Source: Naematelia aurantialba
Lineage: Eukaryota > Basidiomycota > Tremellomycetes > Tremellales > Naemateliaceae
DNA: 64,000 nucleotides
Reading direction: 5' to 3'
Assembly: GCA_021527695.1 (NCBI GenBank)
Contig: JAKFAO010000001.1
Coordinates: 1,054,001-1,118,000, forward strand
Under the pieces are notes generated by a model. The model did no database searches, was not told the origin of the DNA, and saw nothing but the letters and a program-made list of their open reading frames with translations. Both the position numbers and the translations under genes were made by a program. Of this stretch, positions 1-12,001 are shown piece by piece. Each line of letters opens with the position of its first letter. Positions within the stretch are counted from its first letter, which is position 1.

Positions 1-69
1 CCCGACTCCGGATAGATTCCACCCTCGATTCCCAGACAGATGTGACACTCGACACTCGACACCGGTAGA

Positions 70-3000
70 CTAGTACCGACGAGGTGGAGGCATCGGCGGC
101 CCCCCGTATCCTCGAGGCGCTATCTCGGATCAGCATCTTCGCCTCATCACCATCACCATCACCATCACCATCACCATCACCATCACCATCACCATCACCA
201 TCACCATCACCATCACCATCACCATCACCATCACCATCACCATCACCATCACCATCACCATCACCATCACCATCACCATCACCATCACCATCACCATCAC
301 CATCACCATCACCATCACCATCACCATCACCATCACCATCACCATCACCATCACCATCACCATCACCATCACCATCACCATCACCATCACCATCACCATC
401 ACCATCCCCATTGACATGGTTGTCGGCATCGACAACGGCATCGGCAACGGCAACAGCAACAGCAACAGCAACAGCGCCGGTAACGGCAACAACAACGGCG
501 GACTCAAAACGCAAACGCAGAGATAGCCACGCAATGCAACGAAGACTTACGCTCCCCATATCCTCCCGGCGGACGCATCGGTGGTGGCGGGCCCGATGCT
601 CCCCCCGCCCCCATTCCCATTCCCATACCCCCGCCCATTCCCATTCCCATGGACGGCATGGCGCCGAGAGGCGCTGGCGGGCCCGAAGCGGGGATCTGCG
701 AGAGGAGGTGCATTATATCGTCTGGTCTGAAGATGGGGCCTACAGCAGAAGTGTCAGTATGTCGCTCGTTAGTCCTCCGACCAGTTCCGAGCTGTTACCA
801 CTAGGTCCAGGCCCCCCCACAGTCCAGACCATTCTAGGACCACAGAAGGGGCAAGGGCACTCCCGCCGTAGAGGGGAGGAGGCGGGGAGGGAGGAGAGGC
901 GACTGACCGTCAAATGCTCTTGAACTAGGCAAGTTACCAATAAATCGCGCGAGGGGTCTAGGCAACCCGGAACGATCGCGCTCCGGCCCTGGCCCACCGG
1001 ATCCAGGTCCTATTCCGGGCACATTTCCAGGCCCAGGACCTATACTAGGGGGCGGCATAGGCGGGCCGGATGGGACCAGCTCGTCTCTCCTCGGCGGCAT
1101 AGGGGCCAAAGGCGACCGAGCTCTAGGCGGAGGGATGTACCGCTGCCCACCTCCGCCTGTCGGGCCTTCCCGTTCTCGCTCCCGCTCTCTTTCTCGCTCA
1201 GGTGGAGGGAATCTCCGCGGAGGGGGAGGGGACGAAGCCTGCCTGTACCGCTTGTATGGGCCGTCTCCTCTGTGAGGACCCGGAGCGGGAGAGCGAGATC
1301 GATCGACACTCGGTCGCCGGCGGGCTGGCGAGCGTGGCGAGGGCGAATCTGGCGCAGGACGTTTCGGGATGGGGGATGGGTACACTGCAGGGCCAACAGC
1401 AGGGGCAGCGGTCGGCTGTGGTCCTGCGGTGTGCGGCTGGGGAGGTGGTGCACGAGACCGAAGGCCAAAGCCAAGGTCTCGGAGGGCAATCTCATCGATC
1501 CCGTTATAAGTGAATCGCTGAGCGAACCGCTTCAGCGGAGAGTCTGCATTCCATCAGTTGGTTTGTCATAGCCAAGGTCTGGATCGACCAACCATTAGGG
1601 AATACTTCGGAGAAACGAGTCTCCAATTTCTGAACAGCCGACAGATCGCCATATAGATACTCGTACCGTGCCCAGGCATCCCATAATGGTCTGGCCTTGT
1701 CGGCTGGGATCCTCAATGCAGATCGCTCGAACAACGCCCGAGCATCTGAGACAGTGCATCAGTGTCCATCTGCGACGAGCATTTGTAGCCCTCCGACTCA
1801 CTGGAATCATCATTGATCGATAACAAAAACTGCAGATACCGCACAACATAGTCGACTTCCTCTGCAAATAGCTTCCAGCCCAACTCAAAGATACGGATAG
1901 CGACCGATGAGTCCTTGTTTGAGTGGTATTCCATCATTGCCGACGCTTCAAAAACATGCCAGGTGATATGCGGAGATTTGCGCGCTTTACCAAAGATTCC
2001 GCGCGCCGCTTTGATTCCCTTTATAACTGTCAGCGTTGCTCCTCGCCTGTACGATGAATCACTTACTTCCGCGCGGCGGGCGAATCGCATGTACATGATC
2101 CATACCACGCTTGCGGCAGTCGCCAATTCATCTACATCCTTCCCTCGTCTTTCTTCCACCAGTCGGCCCCTGGCTTCGCGCTCCTCGATCAAGCGTGCAG
2201 TCTCGCTTGCCACGTCCTCGTCAATCGTACTGTCCAGAGGTGCAGGGATTTCAGGACCCCGAGCAGCATCCACTTCAGCCGCGACGGTCACCTTCAATTC
2301 GTCAATCTCCGGCTGCAGGTGGGCGAGCAGCGTGTCGTAGATCTCGTGGCAATTAAAGTGGCTCTTTCTTTCTTCCGCGGCGTCTGCCAGAGCGAAGTTC
2401 AGCAGAAAGCTGAAGAGTCAGTTAGATGGTTCCAAATTGCCAAAAGCTTACCTCTTGGGACATGCCTCGACTCCGGCTCTCAGAACTTCCAGGGTCTCGT
2501 CGCTGTTACCGTTCTTGTTGTACCAGTGAGCAGCGTAGTGCCTGAACGCTTTAGCTACAGCTTATATGGCGCAGATCATAAGATTGAGACTACATACCAC
2601 AACTCTGGGAAGTGACGCATCTCCCCCAGGCACTTCTTCAACGCATACCGCATGCGTCCAGACAAAACCACCTGATCATCGCTGACCAGAGGGTTGCTCT
2701 CCTCCCATTTTAACCACGCGCGCCACAGGGCGACGGCTTGACGATCTTGTTCCATGAACGTGCGTCGGGGGGGAAGGATCGGGTGTGGTAGCGCATCTGT
2801 GAGGTTGCGCAACTCCCGCAAGGCGGTCCTGGCGGTCATGTATGCTGGCGATTTTTCCGCCAGGTACTTCTTGGCCTGGTCACACGTCAGCTTTGACCGT
2901 TTATCTTCGGTGCCGAACACCTACCGTAAGCTTGTTCGTGCTGCTCTCGAATGCATCGTATGCTTTCCAGAGAGCTTCGATGTTGTTTAGTGGAATGCAT

Positions 3001-4565
3001 ACGGCGCGTTGATACACCTTGCGCAGATTATCCTGCTGCTGCTGAATATCCCATGTGTTCTTGGGCTGTGCCCCATTAGGCTCAAGCGGTAGATGGAGAG
3101 GAATTGTCAGGTACTCACGCTAGGCTCTGCCAGGAAAGATATGTACTCTTGCCAGATTTCGCCGCTCTCACGGTCATATCCACACTCTTTCAAGGCATAT
3201 TCGTAGGCCTGGCTGACTGTACTCCGCACCTGATCGGCATTTGAAGCGCCCTCATTGACTGGGTTCTGCCGGCGGATGTAGTGTAGGTACGCCTCTGAGT
3301 ATAATCAGTAATCAGACTGTCCGTAAAATCCAAGTGATCCTCACTCCATATGCTGACATCTGCAGCGGCGGTGATACCGCCCGACGGTCCATTCAGGGCT
3401 TTGGCAAACAAAGCCTCCACTTGTGGGAAGTTGGAAAGCGACAACTCGAGATTGATGATCAAGAGCAGTGGAGTGATCTATCCATTAGCATGGAGGTGGT
3501 TCAAGAATCCAGGCATTCTCACAGCGGTCGGTTCCTCTACGGCCAAAGCAGCGTACCACGCTCGTGCATCGGCAATCTCAGTTTTTTGCACCGACCAATT
3601 GAACAAAGAGAGCAGAACTGTGCTGTCATGGGGGTCTTTTCCTGATCAGCTATGAACAGCATGCATAACGTGTTCGACATACCCGCTTGCCACTGTGCGA
3701 ACAATGCTGAATTGCCAGTGACACTAGGCGAGGTCTCGGACAGACCTTCTGGCAGAGGAATGGTGGGTTTCTGTGCCTGTAAGGATGCAAATGGTGTCTG
3801 TGCGGGCAGTTTGGGCGCATCGGTCTGAGATGCAAAGTCGACGCCAGAAGGATTTGCCATGTCAAATCCGCGTGAGTCGCCATTCTTTGCAACTAGGGCT
3901 GGGGTGCTAGCGGGGATCTCGGTGGGCAAGGCGGTCTGACCATTTACTGCAGCGTGTTCTTGAGGTGCAACGTCGATGGTTTCGGTAGCGATCGGACTCG
4001 TGGCTTCTTCGACCTGTATTTCCATTGAGATGTCATATGCGGCAGGAGCAACATCTTCGGGCAAAATTGGGTTGGCAATGTCCGCGTTCAGTGCAGAAAG
4101 AGCTTGCGAGGCTTCCGAGGCAGCAACTGATGACGATTCGGTGACAGCAGGGGGCTCGACGGCCGGTTCTGTCGGCGGTTCTGTGGATGCGCTGGTGGCG
4201 CTGGTCGCTTCCACAGGGACAGGGGCAGCATCGGATGGTGTTGCAGTCATGGCAGGCTGTGCTTCATCGACCGGAACCGCGCCCATAGCGGCCTCTGAGG
4301 GCTCTATGATCCCTGTGTGTGCGACTTCCTTTGTCTCCGGCGCATCCGGTATGGACTGTTCAAGCACACTCTCGATCGCTTCTGCGTTCTGCAACAAGGC
4401 ATCATGAGCATCCCCTTGTCCTTCTGCCAACGGTTGTACAGTCGCCGCGGGTGCGACCTCAGGCGGGCCAGCTGCAACTACCATGGCCACGTCTGCGAGA
4501 TCCGCCTCGATATCGGTGAGCTGTTGCATGGCCTCAATGGGATCGGTGGATGGTTGTTCGGACAT
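70..4565 (-). CDS. RNA14: mRNA 3'-end processing protein RNA14 (CstF-77 homologue)
   Basis: This is the scaffold subunit of the nuclear cleavage and polyadenylation factor (CF IA/CstF), which links RNA15-type RNA binders to the cleavage machinery. Seen: an acidic, Ala/Pro-rich N-terminus of about 330 residues, then Suf/HAT helical repeats (for example [28 protein letters not shown] and [20 protein letters not shown]), then a Pro/Gly/RERER-rich tail ending in the monkeytail-like segment [17 protein letters not shown]. The start is the ATG at 4565; an apparent start 9 nt upstream is GTG. Introns of about 50-170 nt interrupt the HAT region. Near the 3' end I infer introns at 740-907 (donor GTCAGT, acceptor CTGTAG) and 120-550 (donor GTAAGT, acceptor GATAG). 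These give the C-terminus [11 protein letters not shown] and stop at 70. The last intron holds the hexamer satellite. The family assignment is firm; the last two joints are inferred. Confidence 0.92.
145..407. repeat. (CATCAC)n hexanucleotide satellite, about 44 perfect copies
   Basis: A 263-bp uninterrupted run of the 6-mer CATCAC lies inside the inferred last intron of RNA14 (120-550). On the gene's strand it reads GTGATG repeats. All three plus frames give dipeptide or homopolymer runs (Ser-Pro, Ile-Thr, His), so the long open frames here are by-products. A shorter related GCAACA/GGCAAC array follows at about 438-495. Confidence 0.97.
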
Positions 4566-5250
4566 GTTGGACACACAGGGGAGAGATGTGAGGCGGAAAG
4601 AGGAGGGCTGCTAGTCAGGGATGAGCACGGGAGTTGAGCTGGCGGTGAAACGCCCAGAGTAACTACCCTTGCTGAACAGTCAGAAATCCATCCAAGGACC
4701 AGAGCTGCTGGGATGAGAGACGGGAGAGGAGATGACGAGGAAAGAAACTGGCGCGGGGGTCAAGGAAGCTTCCATATCAGACGGTCCCATCTTCTAAAGT
4801 ACACGTCATGTTGTAGTGGGATTTTCAGCTCGGCACCTGGGCGGCTTCTTATTGGGTAAAACCCGATGCCGATGTACTGAACTTCCACATGCCGCGTTGC
4901 ACCCTGACCCTGTCCACTGGCAGCCACTGCCAGCCTCTGCCAGCCTGGGCGTTGTGCTTGTTTCTCGTGGCGGCAGTTGCTCGCTGTTACTACTCGTCCA
5001 TGAGATGACGACTCGGGGGGTTCGGCATCTACCCGGGAATTCCGGAATTCGGGTGTCACCGAGTTGCAGCGTTCGGCAATCAACGCCGTATTGAAAAAGC
5101 TTTGGTGGATTTTTGTGCAGACAGGAATGGTGAGACCTGTCCGAGTGGGAGGAGCTTTTACTAGCCTTGTACATGTCATTAGACGCATAGATCACGCATT
5201 ATTCTTCGTTTCCTGTATATAATTTACTGTGGCAAGAGAGAGAGAGAAAG
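4566..5250. promoter_or_regulatory. Divergent intergenic region, RNA14 and MFS transporter
   Basis: 685 bp lie between two start codons facing apart, so it should hold both promoters and 5' UTRs. I see no convincing gene in it. An AG-rich stretch (gagagagagaaag) lies just before the transporter start. Confidence 0.6.
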
Positions 5251-7979
5251 ATGTCTGGACAATTGAACGAGAAGGACGACAAGTACGAGCTGGATGACTC
5301 TGAGAAGAGGGAGGTAACGTCAAAGTTGCCCGATCTTCCCTCTGCAACTCCTTCCACAATCCCACGCCAGCACACCTATGCGCGAGCAGCACGGAGCCAC
5401 ACTCTGCCGTCGAGGTCGTTTCATCCAGCTTCGACATCGTTTGCGCCCTTGAGTCATACCGCATCTCGCGCGTCGTCGAAATCGGCCAATCGCATCTATG
5501 TGGACTCTGCGACGCTGGTCTCTGCCTTGCCTGAGATTGCGCGTGCCGAAACCCGTGCGAGTCGCATAGGCCGAGGGTATACTGTCGGCGTTATCCATGA
5601 GCACCATGGGAGGGAGAGCGAAGAAGCAGAGGGGGACGACAAGACGGTCGCTGTGCAGATCACACCGGACGGAGAGGAGTTGACGTTTCCTGATGGCGGG
5701 AAGGATGTGAGTTTTCTCATCATTCCTTGCGCCCGGGCCCTGCACCTTTGCATCTTAGACAAGGAACAAGGCAGAGCGAGTTGCTGACAAGAGCAGGCGT
5801 GGCTGTGTGTAGCTGGAGGTGCAGGAGCGCTGTTCTGTAGTTTCGGACTCGCAGCGTCGGCCGGCGCATTCCAGACATACTACTCTGAGAACCAGCTCTC
5901 GGACTACCCAGCGTAAGTACTCGATCCATCTGGCTGATTTATGGCTGACCAGCATTCAGGTCAACCATAGCATGGCTCGGCAGGTCAGCGCCTCTCCCTT
6001 GCTGCTGCCATGCTGGCTCGTGTCGCTGACGACCAACAGCGTACAGGCCTTTGTGACATTTTCCATCTCGGCATTCACGGGCTCCCTCTTTGACTTGTAC
6101 GGTCACCGCCCACTCATCGCTGCTGGGACATTCTTCCTCGTCCTCGGCTACTGCATGTTAAGTCTCTGCAGCAAGTACTACCAGCTCTTCATCTGCCACG
6201 CGACCCTGATCCCATTGGGCATGGACCTCATGTACGTCCTCCCGCGTCCACAGTGCCGACTTTGTCCTTATCTCTCCTGACGCTTGCCAGGTTCATCTCG
6301 CCTGTTGGTGTTGTGTCGCAGTGGTTTGCGCTGAGGCGCGGCATGGCATTCGGTATCATGAGTAGGTGGTTTTCCCAAGCCAGATATACCAGATTCGCTG
6401 ATGCGGTCGTGAAGTGACAGGGTCTTCGCTGGGCGCGAGCGTGTGGCCGGTACTGTGGGCAAACCTGCCTCAGCTAAGTACGTCTACCCAAATTTGAAAT
6501 GGGCCGCATGTATCTGACGAGATGAAGTTGGGTTCGGGTGGACGATGCGCTTGATCGCGCTGATATCGGGCGTGATGGGAGTGACTGCCTTCTTCCTTCT
6601 TCGGACTCGACTTCCACCCAAACCACCAGGGCCGTTCCTCTACTTGACTGCGTTCAAGAGTCTTCCGTACTGCTGCGTCGCATTAGGGTCTTTCGTGAGT
6701 CCGTTGTTGTCCCCTCTCCCTTCTCCCCTCTCCTCGGTCTCCCCTCCCCCCTCTCCGCTCTCTTCTCCACCTTCTCCACTCCCTTCTCCCCTCCCCTCTT
6801 CCCACCTTCCGCATCGGGTAACGCACAACGCGTCGAGTGTCTGCATCTAGTTTGTCTCTGTGACTGTGGCTGACGTTGGTATCAGACTTGGGTGTTCGGC
6901 TTCTTCACCTGGCTGTTCTTCTGCGGGACCCACGGCCGCCTCGTTGGCCTCGGCAGCCTCGCGCCGTATCTCATGTAAGCCCCCCGTGGAAACCCCGCAT
7001 GGATGGTGTTGACCTGACTCTAGTGTCATCTTGAATGGATCGTCCTGTTTTGGTCGGTTAGCTACGTCGCTCGTTGCTGACCGGATCGGAGCGTGCGTTT
7101 TGTCTTGTCCCTGTCAAGCAGCTCTTGCTTGCGTCGCTCCAACTTTTCCCTGTGTCATTCCAACTCTGGCGTGCCTGCGTTACTCCAGCTCTGGCCTACA
7201 TCCCCTTCTCTGGCGCGACCTGTCTGCCGTTCTGCGACGCAAGAGTAATCAGGGCGATTCGAAGCGATTCCGGCACGCTGACGCACACTTGGATAGGTTC
7301 AACATCACAATCATATCCAACTTTGTCATGGTCGTATGCTACTTCTCCTGGCTGGCATGCAAAACCGCCCCGTCCCTCATCTGCCTCAACGTCGCGTTTG
7401 GGTTTTTGAGCGGGACGTTCGTCTCGCTCCAGGCGCCGATGACGACCAAGACGGCGGTGGACATGCGGTTTGCGGGCACGATGGTTGGGCAGGTCCTCTG
7501 TGAGTCTGGCTGTGCCGAGCGTCCGCAACTTTTAGTCACTTGCCCCTCTCCGACCGCGTTCTTGCTTCCTGCATTTCGGAGCAGCCTGCTCGAATCAGTC
7601 CTCTACTCAGTAGATCCTCCTATCTCGCTTCTTTGTGTTTCCAATCCAGGCGTACTTCACAGTCCGGCCCCCCATCTCTTTTTCCCCTTGGACGCGATTC
7701 CCCTGGACACTAATCCCTTGGATACGGGTCCCTGACACGGCTCCATGCCACGAATCACGAGACGCAAACAAGCTAACCAACCACGCAGTATGTCAGTCCG
7801 TCGCGCAGCTCCTCGGCCCACCCATCGCAGGCATCCTTCTCGGCTCCGGCTCGACGGCCGAACAACTCGCCCGCTTCCCCCACTCCATCGTCCTCGGGAG
7901 CATGATGCTCCTCGCGTCGAATTTGGCGTTGATAGTAGCCAGGTGGTCGATGGACAACAAGTGGCGCGCTGTTGTCTGA
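5251..7979 (+). CDS. MFS monocarboxylate-transporter-like permease
   Basis: A plasma- or vacuolar-membrane carrier of the major facilitator superfamily, closest in pattern to fungal MCT/MCH-type proteins; the substrate cannot be read from sequence. Seen: a hydrophilic cytoplasmic N-terminus of about 155 residues, then 12 hydrophobic segments in two halves. The family segments are GAFQTYYSENQLSDYP after TM1, GSLFDLYGHRPLIAAG after TM2, and QWFALRRGMAFGIMSSGSSLG around TM4-5. It ends MDNKWRAVV. The start ATG at 5251 opens the only long frame. At least eight introns are needed (for example donors at 5707, 5912, 6974 and 7500); the two around 6975-7297 and 7500-7790 are unusually long at about 300 nt. 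Each joint I checked restores the hydrophobic frame. Class is confident, transported molecule unknown. Confidence 0.85.
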
Positions 7980-8337
7980 TCCATCCATTCACGGTCGATC
8001 TGCTCGTTGATCTGCCTCTTCATATGGACCTTGCATGCATTCGTATCATTCCGCTTCGGGCCATGACGCAGTGGAGTTGTCCAGCAGCAGTCGAGCCGTC
8101 AGAATTCCAGCAACCGAGCACCCCAGCCGGCAGTAAGTATCCATGGTTTTCATTGCCGGCATTAGCTATGCCTTCTTCAAAGTGTCCCAGTACATGTCAG
8201 TTGCTAGGCAACGCCATCTATTACTTCTGTTTTCTTTCATTTGTGCCCCCCGATTCTTTCCTGCACCGCCTGATGCAAATACCAAATCATGCATACAGTC
8301 AAACATGCATACAACAGTAGATTTCCTCCAGCATCCC
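7980..8337. other. Tail-to-tail intergenic region
   Basis: 358 bp lie between the stop codons of the transporter and RPB11. It should hold both 3' UTRs. I see no gene or repeat in it. Confidence 0.6.
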
Positions 8338-9033
8338 TCAGAAATCATAAACGTCCGCTCCCTGTCCACCGGCGACCCCACCCCCGAGGCCCGTGGTATC
8401 CCGCCCCAGCCCGTCCGCGTACGGATCGTATCCCCCCACACCGGCCGCCCCGACGCCGACGCCGACACCGGCGTCCGGCCCCATGCCCATCTCGATATTT
8501 TTCGCCTGGTCCACAAATTGCTGCTTGATGCTCAGGGTTTGTTGGATCAGCAGCGTGCAGGCGCGTTTGAGCGCGTCGGCGGGGTTGGAGCGCTCGTCTG
8601 TTTGGATCTTGAGGAGGATGTTGTTTTCCAACGGGTGGGGGACTTTGTAGCCCGCGAACAGGACTGACGGGTCTAGGAGAAGCTGCCTGGGCGCGACGAG
8701 TGTTAGCGTGTCGCAGGCCTGATGGCCGGAATGATTGAAGCCCGGAATGATAGAAGACCGGAGGAGGTCGTGGGCTGAGGAGGGCCACTTACGAACGGAT
8801 CATGTTCCCGATCGTGTGGTCCTGCTTACGCATAACGATGGTCGCGGCATTCGGAATCTTTGGGTCTTCCGTGATAGTAAGGCTGCAGACTGTCAGCTAA
8901 TTCTGTTCCCTCACGTTCACTTCCCAGCATGTGTGACCTATGGAGGATACAGGGACAGAGGCTGTATGCGAGCGACTCACGGCTTTTCGTCATCTTCCAA
9001 CAACCACGAGTCGATCCGATTCGGCTGATTCAT
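8338..9033 (-). CDS. RPB11: DNA-directed RNA polymerase II subunit RPB11
   Basis: RPB11 pairs with RPB3 in the polymerase II assembly platform (the counterpart of the bacterial alpha dimer). Three exons fit cleanly: 9033-8981, 8882-8793 and 8686-8338, with donors GTGAGT and GTAAGT. They give 163 residues. Family marks are the start MNQPNRIDSWLLEDDEK, the central KQDHTIGNMIRSQLL and the strongly conserved DPSVLFAGYKVPHPLENN, followed by the C-terminal helix. The protein is about 45 residues longer than usual because of a Gly/Asp-rich tail after the helix (GVGVGVGAAGVGGYDPYADG and on to DVYDF). It shares a divergent upstream region with the next gene. The alternatives, polymerase I/III AC19, fit less well. 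Confidence 0.94.
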
Positions 9034-9625
9034 GCTGCGCTACCGCCCCGCCCCGACAGGCTTGGTCCGCGCACTGCGCAGTTGACACTTGAGACGAGAG
9101 AGCAGAGCCACCTGATGCAGCCCATCAGCTGCCGTTCGGCTCTCCATGTCTGAATAGTGTGAAGGGATCGAGGGAATCATTGATATAGCTCTAGTATCGT
9201 TGTCGGCAAGGCAATGGCCATTCCGGGGATTGACAGATTAGGATATGGGTATAATCATTTCAAAGGGGCATCCGTGTTTCCGTCACTGCGACGGCAGTGC
9301 TCTACATGTCCAAAGTGGACTTACTATCAGCCTGGGTTGACCTGGATTTGTGCAGCTGGGTATACAAAGACGAAACCAGAACTGGGCGTGAAACGCTGGT
9401 TTGGCCACAGAGCGATACATGACGTGGCATTATCACCACCCTTTGAGCCCCTTTCTCCGGGGATGATAAGCCTTCGTGCCCGAGATCGCCGCAAGTCGTC
9501 CCGTTTGGCGCTCGGCATTTTACGTACGAGGTCTTTGTGTTGTCCCATTTATGCAGTTGACGCTTCACAGGTCAACAACATCCGCTGTCCATGACCCGGC
9601 AGTAGACGCCCACCGCCGCCGTACC
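9034..9625. promoter_or_regulatory. Divergent intergenic region, RPB11 and low-complexity gene
   Basis: 592 bp lie between start codons facing apart, so it presumably carries both promoters. An in-frame extension of the downstream ORF reaches back to 9476, but the ATG at 9626 sits in ACCATGG context and is preferred. No other gene is visible. Confidence 0.55.
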
Positions 9626-11770
9626 ATGGCGCCCAACTCGCCGCCCGCTCCCCGTTCTCCCGCTCCTGCTACCGCTACCGCGGCGCAACCGACCCTCGCG
9701 CCCGCGCCTGTGCTCGCGTCAGGCTCCCTATCCATATCCCGGCCGGCCCTCGCCACTCCCCGTCGCCATGCCGCTCCGGTCCTTGTGACCCACGCCGGAG
9801 CATCCAGCAGGAAGGCAGACGGTCTCTCCTCCGCCGAGGCGTACGCGAATGCAAACCGACGGGATAAGGGCAGTAAGCCGATCTTCGACTGGATCACCCG
9901 CAAGCTAGGCGCCGGCCGACGGGCAACGGTCAGCGACGTCTTGCCGAGGCGCATCAATGGAACGGGCGCCAACGGGGTTGTCCACCATCCCCAGCGTTCT
10001 GAGATCGCGTCGTCGCGGGCCAAAGCTGGCGCGACAGTCCCGAACGTCAAGCCGTCTGTCGCCAGGAAACACCTCGACCCCGCGCAGATCTTCCAGTCGG
10101 CCAACCTGACCCGCGAAAACTCCTTGTCCATTCCGCGCACAGAGTCGCAGCACTCGCTCCGCTCGTACTCGCATTCGTACACCCAGTCGCACTCCCACTC
10201 GTATGCCAACTCGACCGAACGCGACCGCCGGCGCGAAGCCAACAACCCGTACCCGTCCATCCCGGTTCCCTTACAGATACACCATCGCGGCGGCGGCGGC
10301 GGCGGCGGCGGCTCGACCATCGATTCGGAGAGCGTGGCGTTCTCAGCATCGTACATTACGAGATCACGCACGAGCTCGATCCGGTCCGAGGAGTCGAGAC
10401 CGCGTCGTTTCTCCACCGTGTACGACGGCGACGGGGACTCGAGCGGCGGATACAGGCGGGGAAGGTGGCTGGACGCAGATGAAGATGCGAGCGTCCGACC
10501 GCTCCCTCCCTCACTAGGCACATCCCCAGCACCGACGCCGTCCATACTCTCCCAAGCGGCTTCCACCTCCCTCCTCTCTCCCCAGGGCACCAATACGAGC
10601 CCCAGCGTCAGGCCGCCCAGTCCTGCCTTCCACCCGCGACACACGCAGCAGCAGCCGTCCATCTCCTCCTCTGCCGGCCGCGACGTGTCCTATACCTCGT
10701 CTGAACCTGACGGCGACGATATTGGCGGACAGTCGCGCCGCGACTCAGCAAGCACAAAGCCCACGACCATTGTATCGTTTGACTCTGCCCCTCCCATGGC
10801 ACATATCGCGCAGGTCCCGTCGCCACCCGTCCCGTCTCCCCAACACGCTATGAGCATGGTCCTCACTCCCCCGATGCACGAGCCCAGCACCCCCAACACC
10901 GCTTCCCCATCTACGACCTCGTCGTCGCCTGCCACGCCGCTTCTCAGCTCTCCACATGTATCGCTCTCGCCTCACTTCCCAGCAATGCAGGCACCCAAGC
11001 ACTCTGCACCTCATCCGCGCGACAACCCCCACCCCTCGTCTCCGCCTGATCCGAACGCCTCGACTCTGACACTCGCCAGCTCGACATTTGCCGTCCTGCC
11101 CGGCGGCTCCGGGGTTGGCGCGCCCTCGGGCTCGTACACCCATCCTCCGTCGATTCATCGTCTGCGAGAGACGGCCTCGCCCATGCGCCCTACCAGCCTC
11201 ACCACGTCTCCTAGCGTGACATTTGCCGCTGAAGCCACAGGCCTGAGCCCCGACCGCCCGGGATCATACTACGAGTATCCGCCTTCTGCGCACGCTCTGT
11301 CCATGCACGGCACGTCGGCGAGTCAGCGGACCGGCGGATGGGGGTATGGATACACTGGCAGAGCGGATAGGGATGCGAGTGTGCGGGCGGTGCGCCGGAA
11401 GGGCAGCTGGGAGAGTAACGAGAGTGGGTGGTCGTGGCGCGCTGCCGTGCAGGGCCAGGGCCAAGCACAGGCGCAAGCACAAGCGCAAACACAAACGCCT
11501 CAAGGTATGGGCCAGCAACTGCCTGCATCAGCCTTGGGGCAACCCTCCGTTGTCGCCCAAGCACAAACTCCAGCACAACCACAACCACAACCACAACCAC
11601 AACCACTTGTCCCAGGACAAATGCAGGCCCACGCACCGGTCGCAACGCACAGCCAGACGAGCCTGCATGACTCGACAGACGAAGGTGACACCCCAGGTCC
11701 AAGCCCAGCTCCGAGCCCACTATATCCTTTATTCGATACACAAGGCGCAGACGAGAGCTCCGTTCTCCCC

Positions 11771-11805
<35 letters not shown>

Positions 11806-11806
11806 C

Positions 11807-11841
<35 letters not shown>

Positions 11842-12001
11842 CCCCGCCGCCGCGTTATCAGCGCGGTCGGGGCGGTCGGGACGCTCCGGACGGTCAGGGC
11901 GGAGCGAGGGGGACACCGAGGACGAAAAGGCCACGCCGACGCTCGCTGCGGCGCGCTTTGCGGGCGCAGGCGCAGAAGCAAGTACCGCCGTTACTGCTTG
12001 A
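9626..12001 (+). CDS. Low-complexity Ser/Pro/Gln-rich protein, function unknown
   Basis: A single-exon frame of 791 residues from an ATG in ACCATGG context. I do not recognise the family. Seen: an N-terminal Ala/Pro-rich stretch, a short basic and possibly amphipathic segment KPIFDWITRKLGAGRRA near residue 80 that looks more conserved than the rest, then Ser/Pro/Thr-rich sequence. The tail holds repeats: alternating Gln-Ala, Gln-Pro, Ala-Pro and then RSG units. No transmembrane segment or signal peptide is visible. Such composition fits a disordered regulatory or scaffold protein, but this is inference. An upstream in-frame extension to 9476 is possible and less likely. The opposite strand holds long shadow frames caused by codon bias, which I do not count as genes. 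Confidence 0.7.

Noticed and set aside
145..407. CATCAC run resembling a His-tag coding sequence, suggesting engineered DNA
   Set aside because: 44 perfect copies in an intron of a native gene is a microsatellite; tags are short and terminal.
84..923. Plus-strand frame of Ser-Pro repeats and minus-strand frame of Met-Val repeats
   Set aside because: Both are translations of the (CATCAC)n satellite, which lies in an RNA14 intron; no independent start or conserved sequence.
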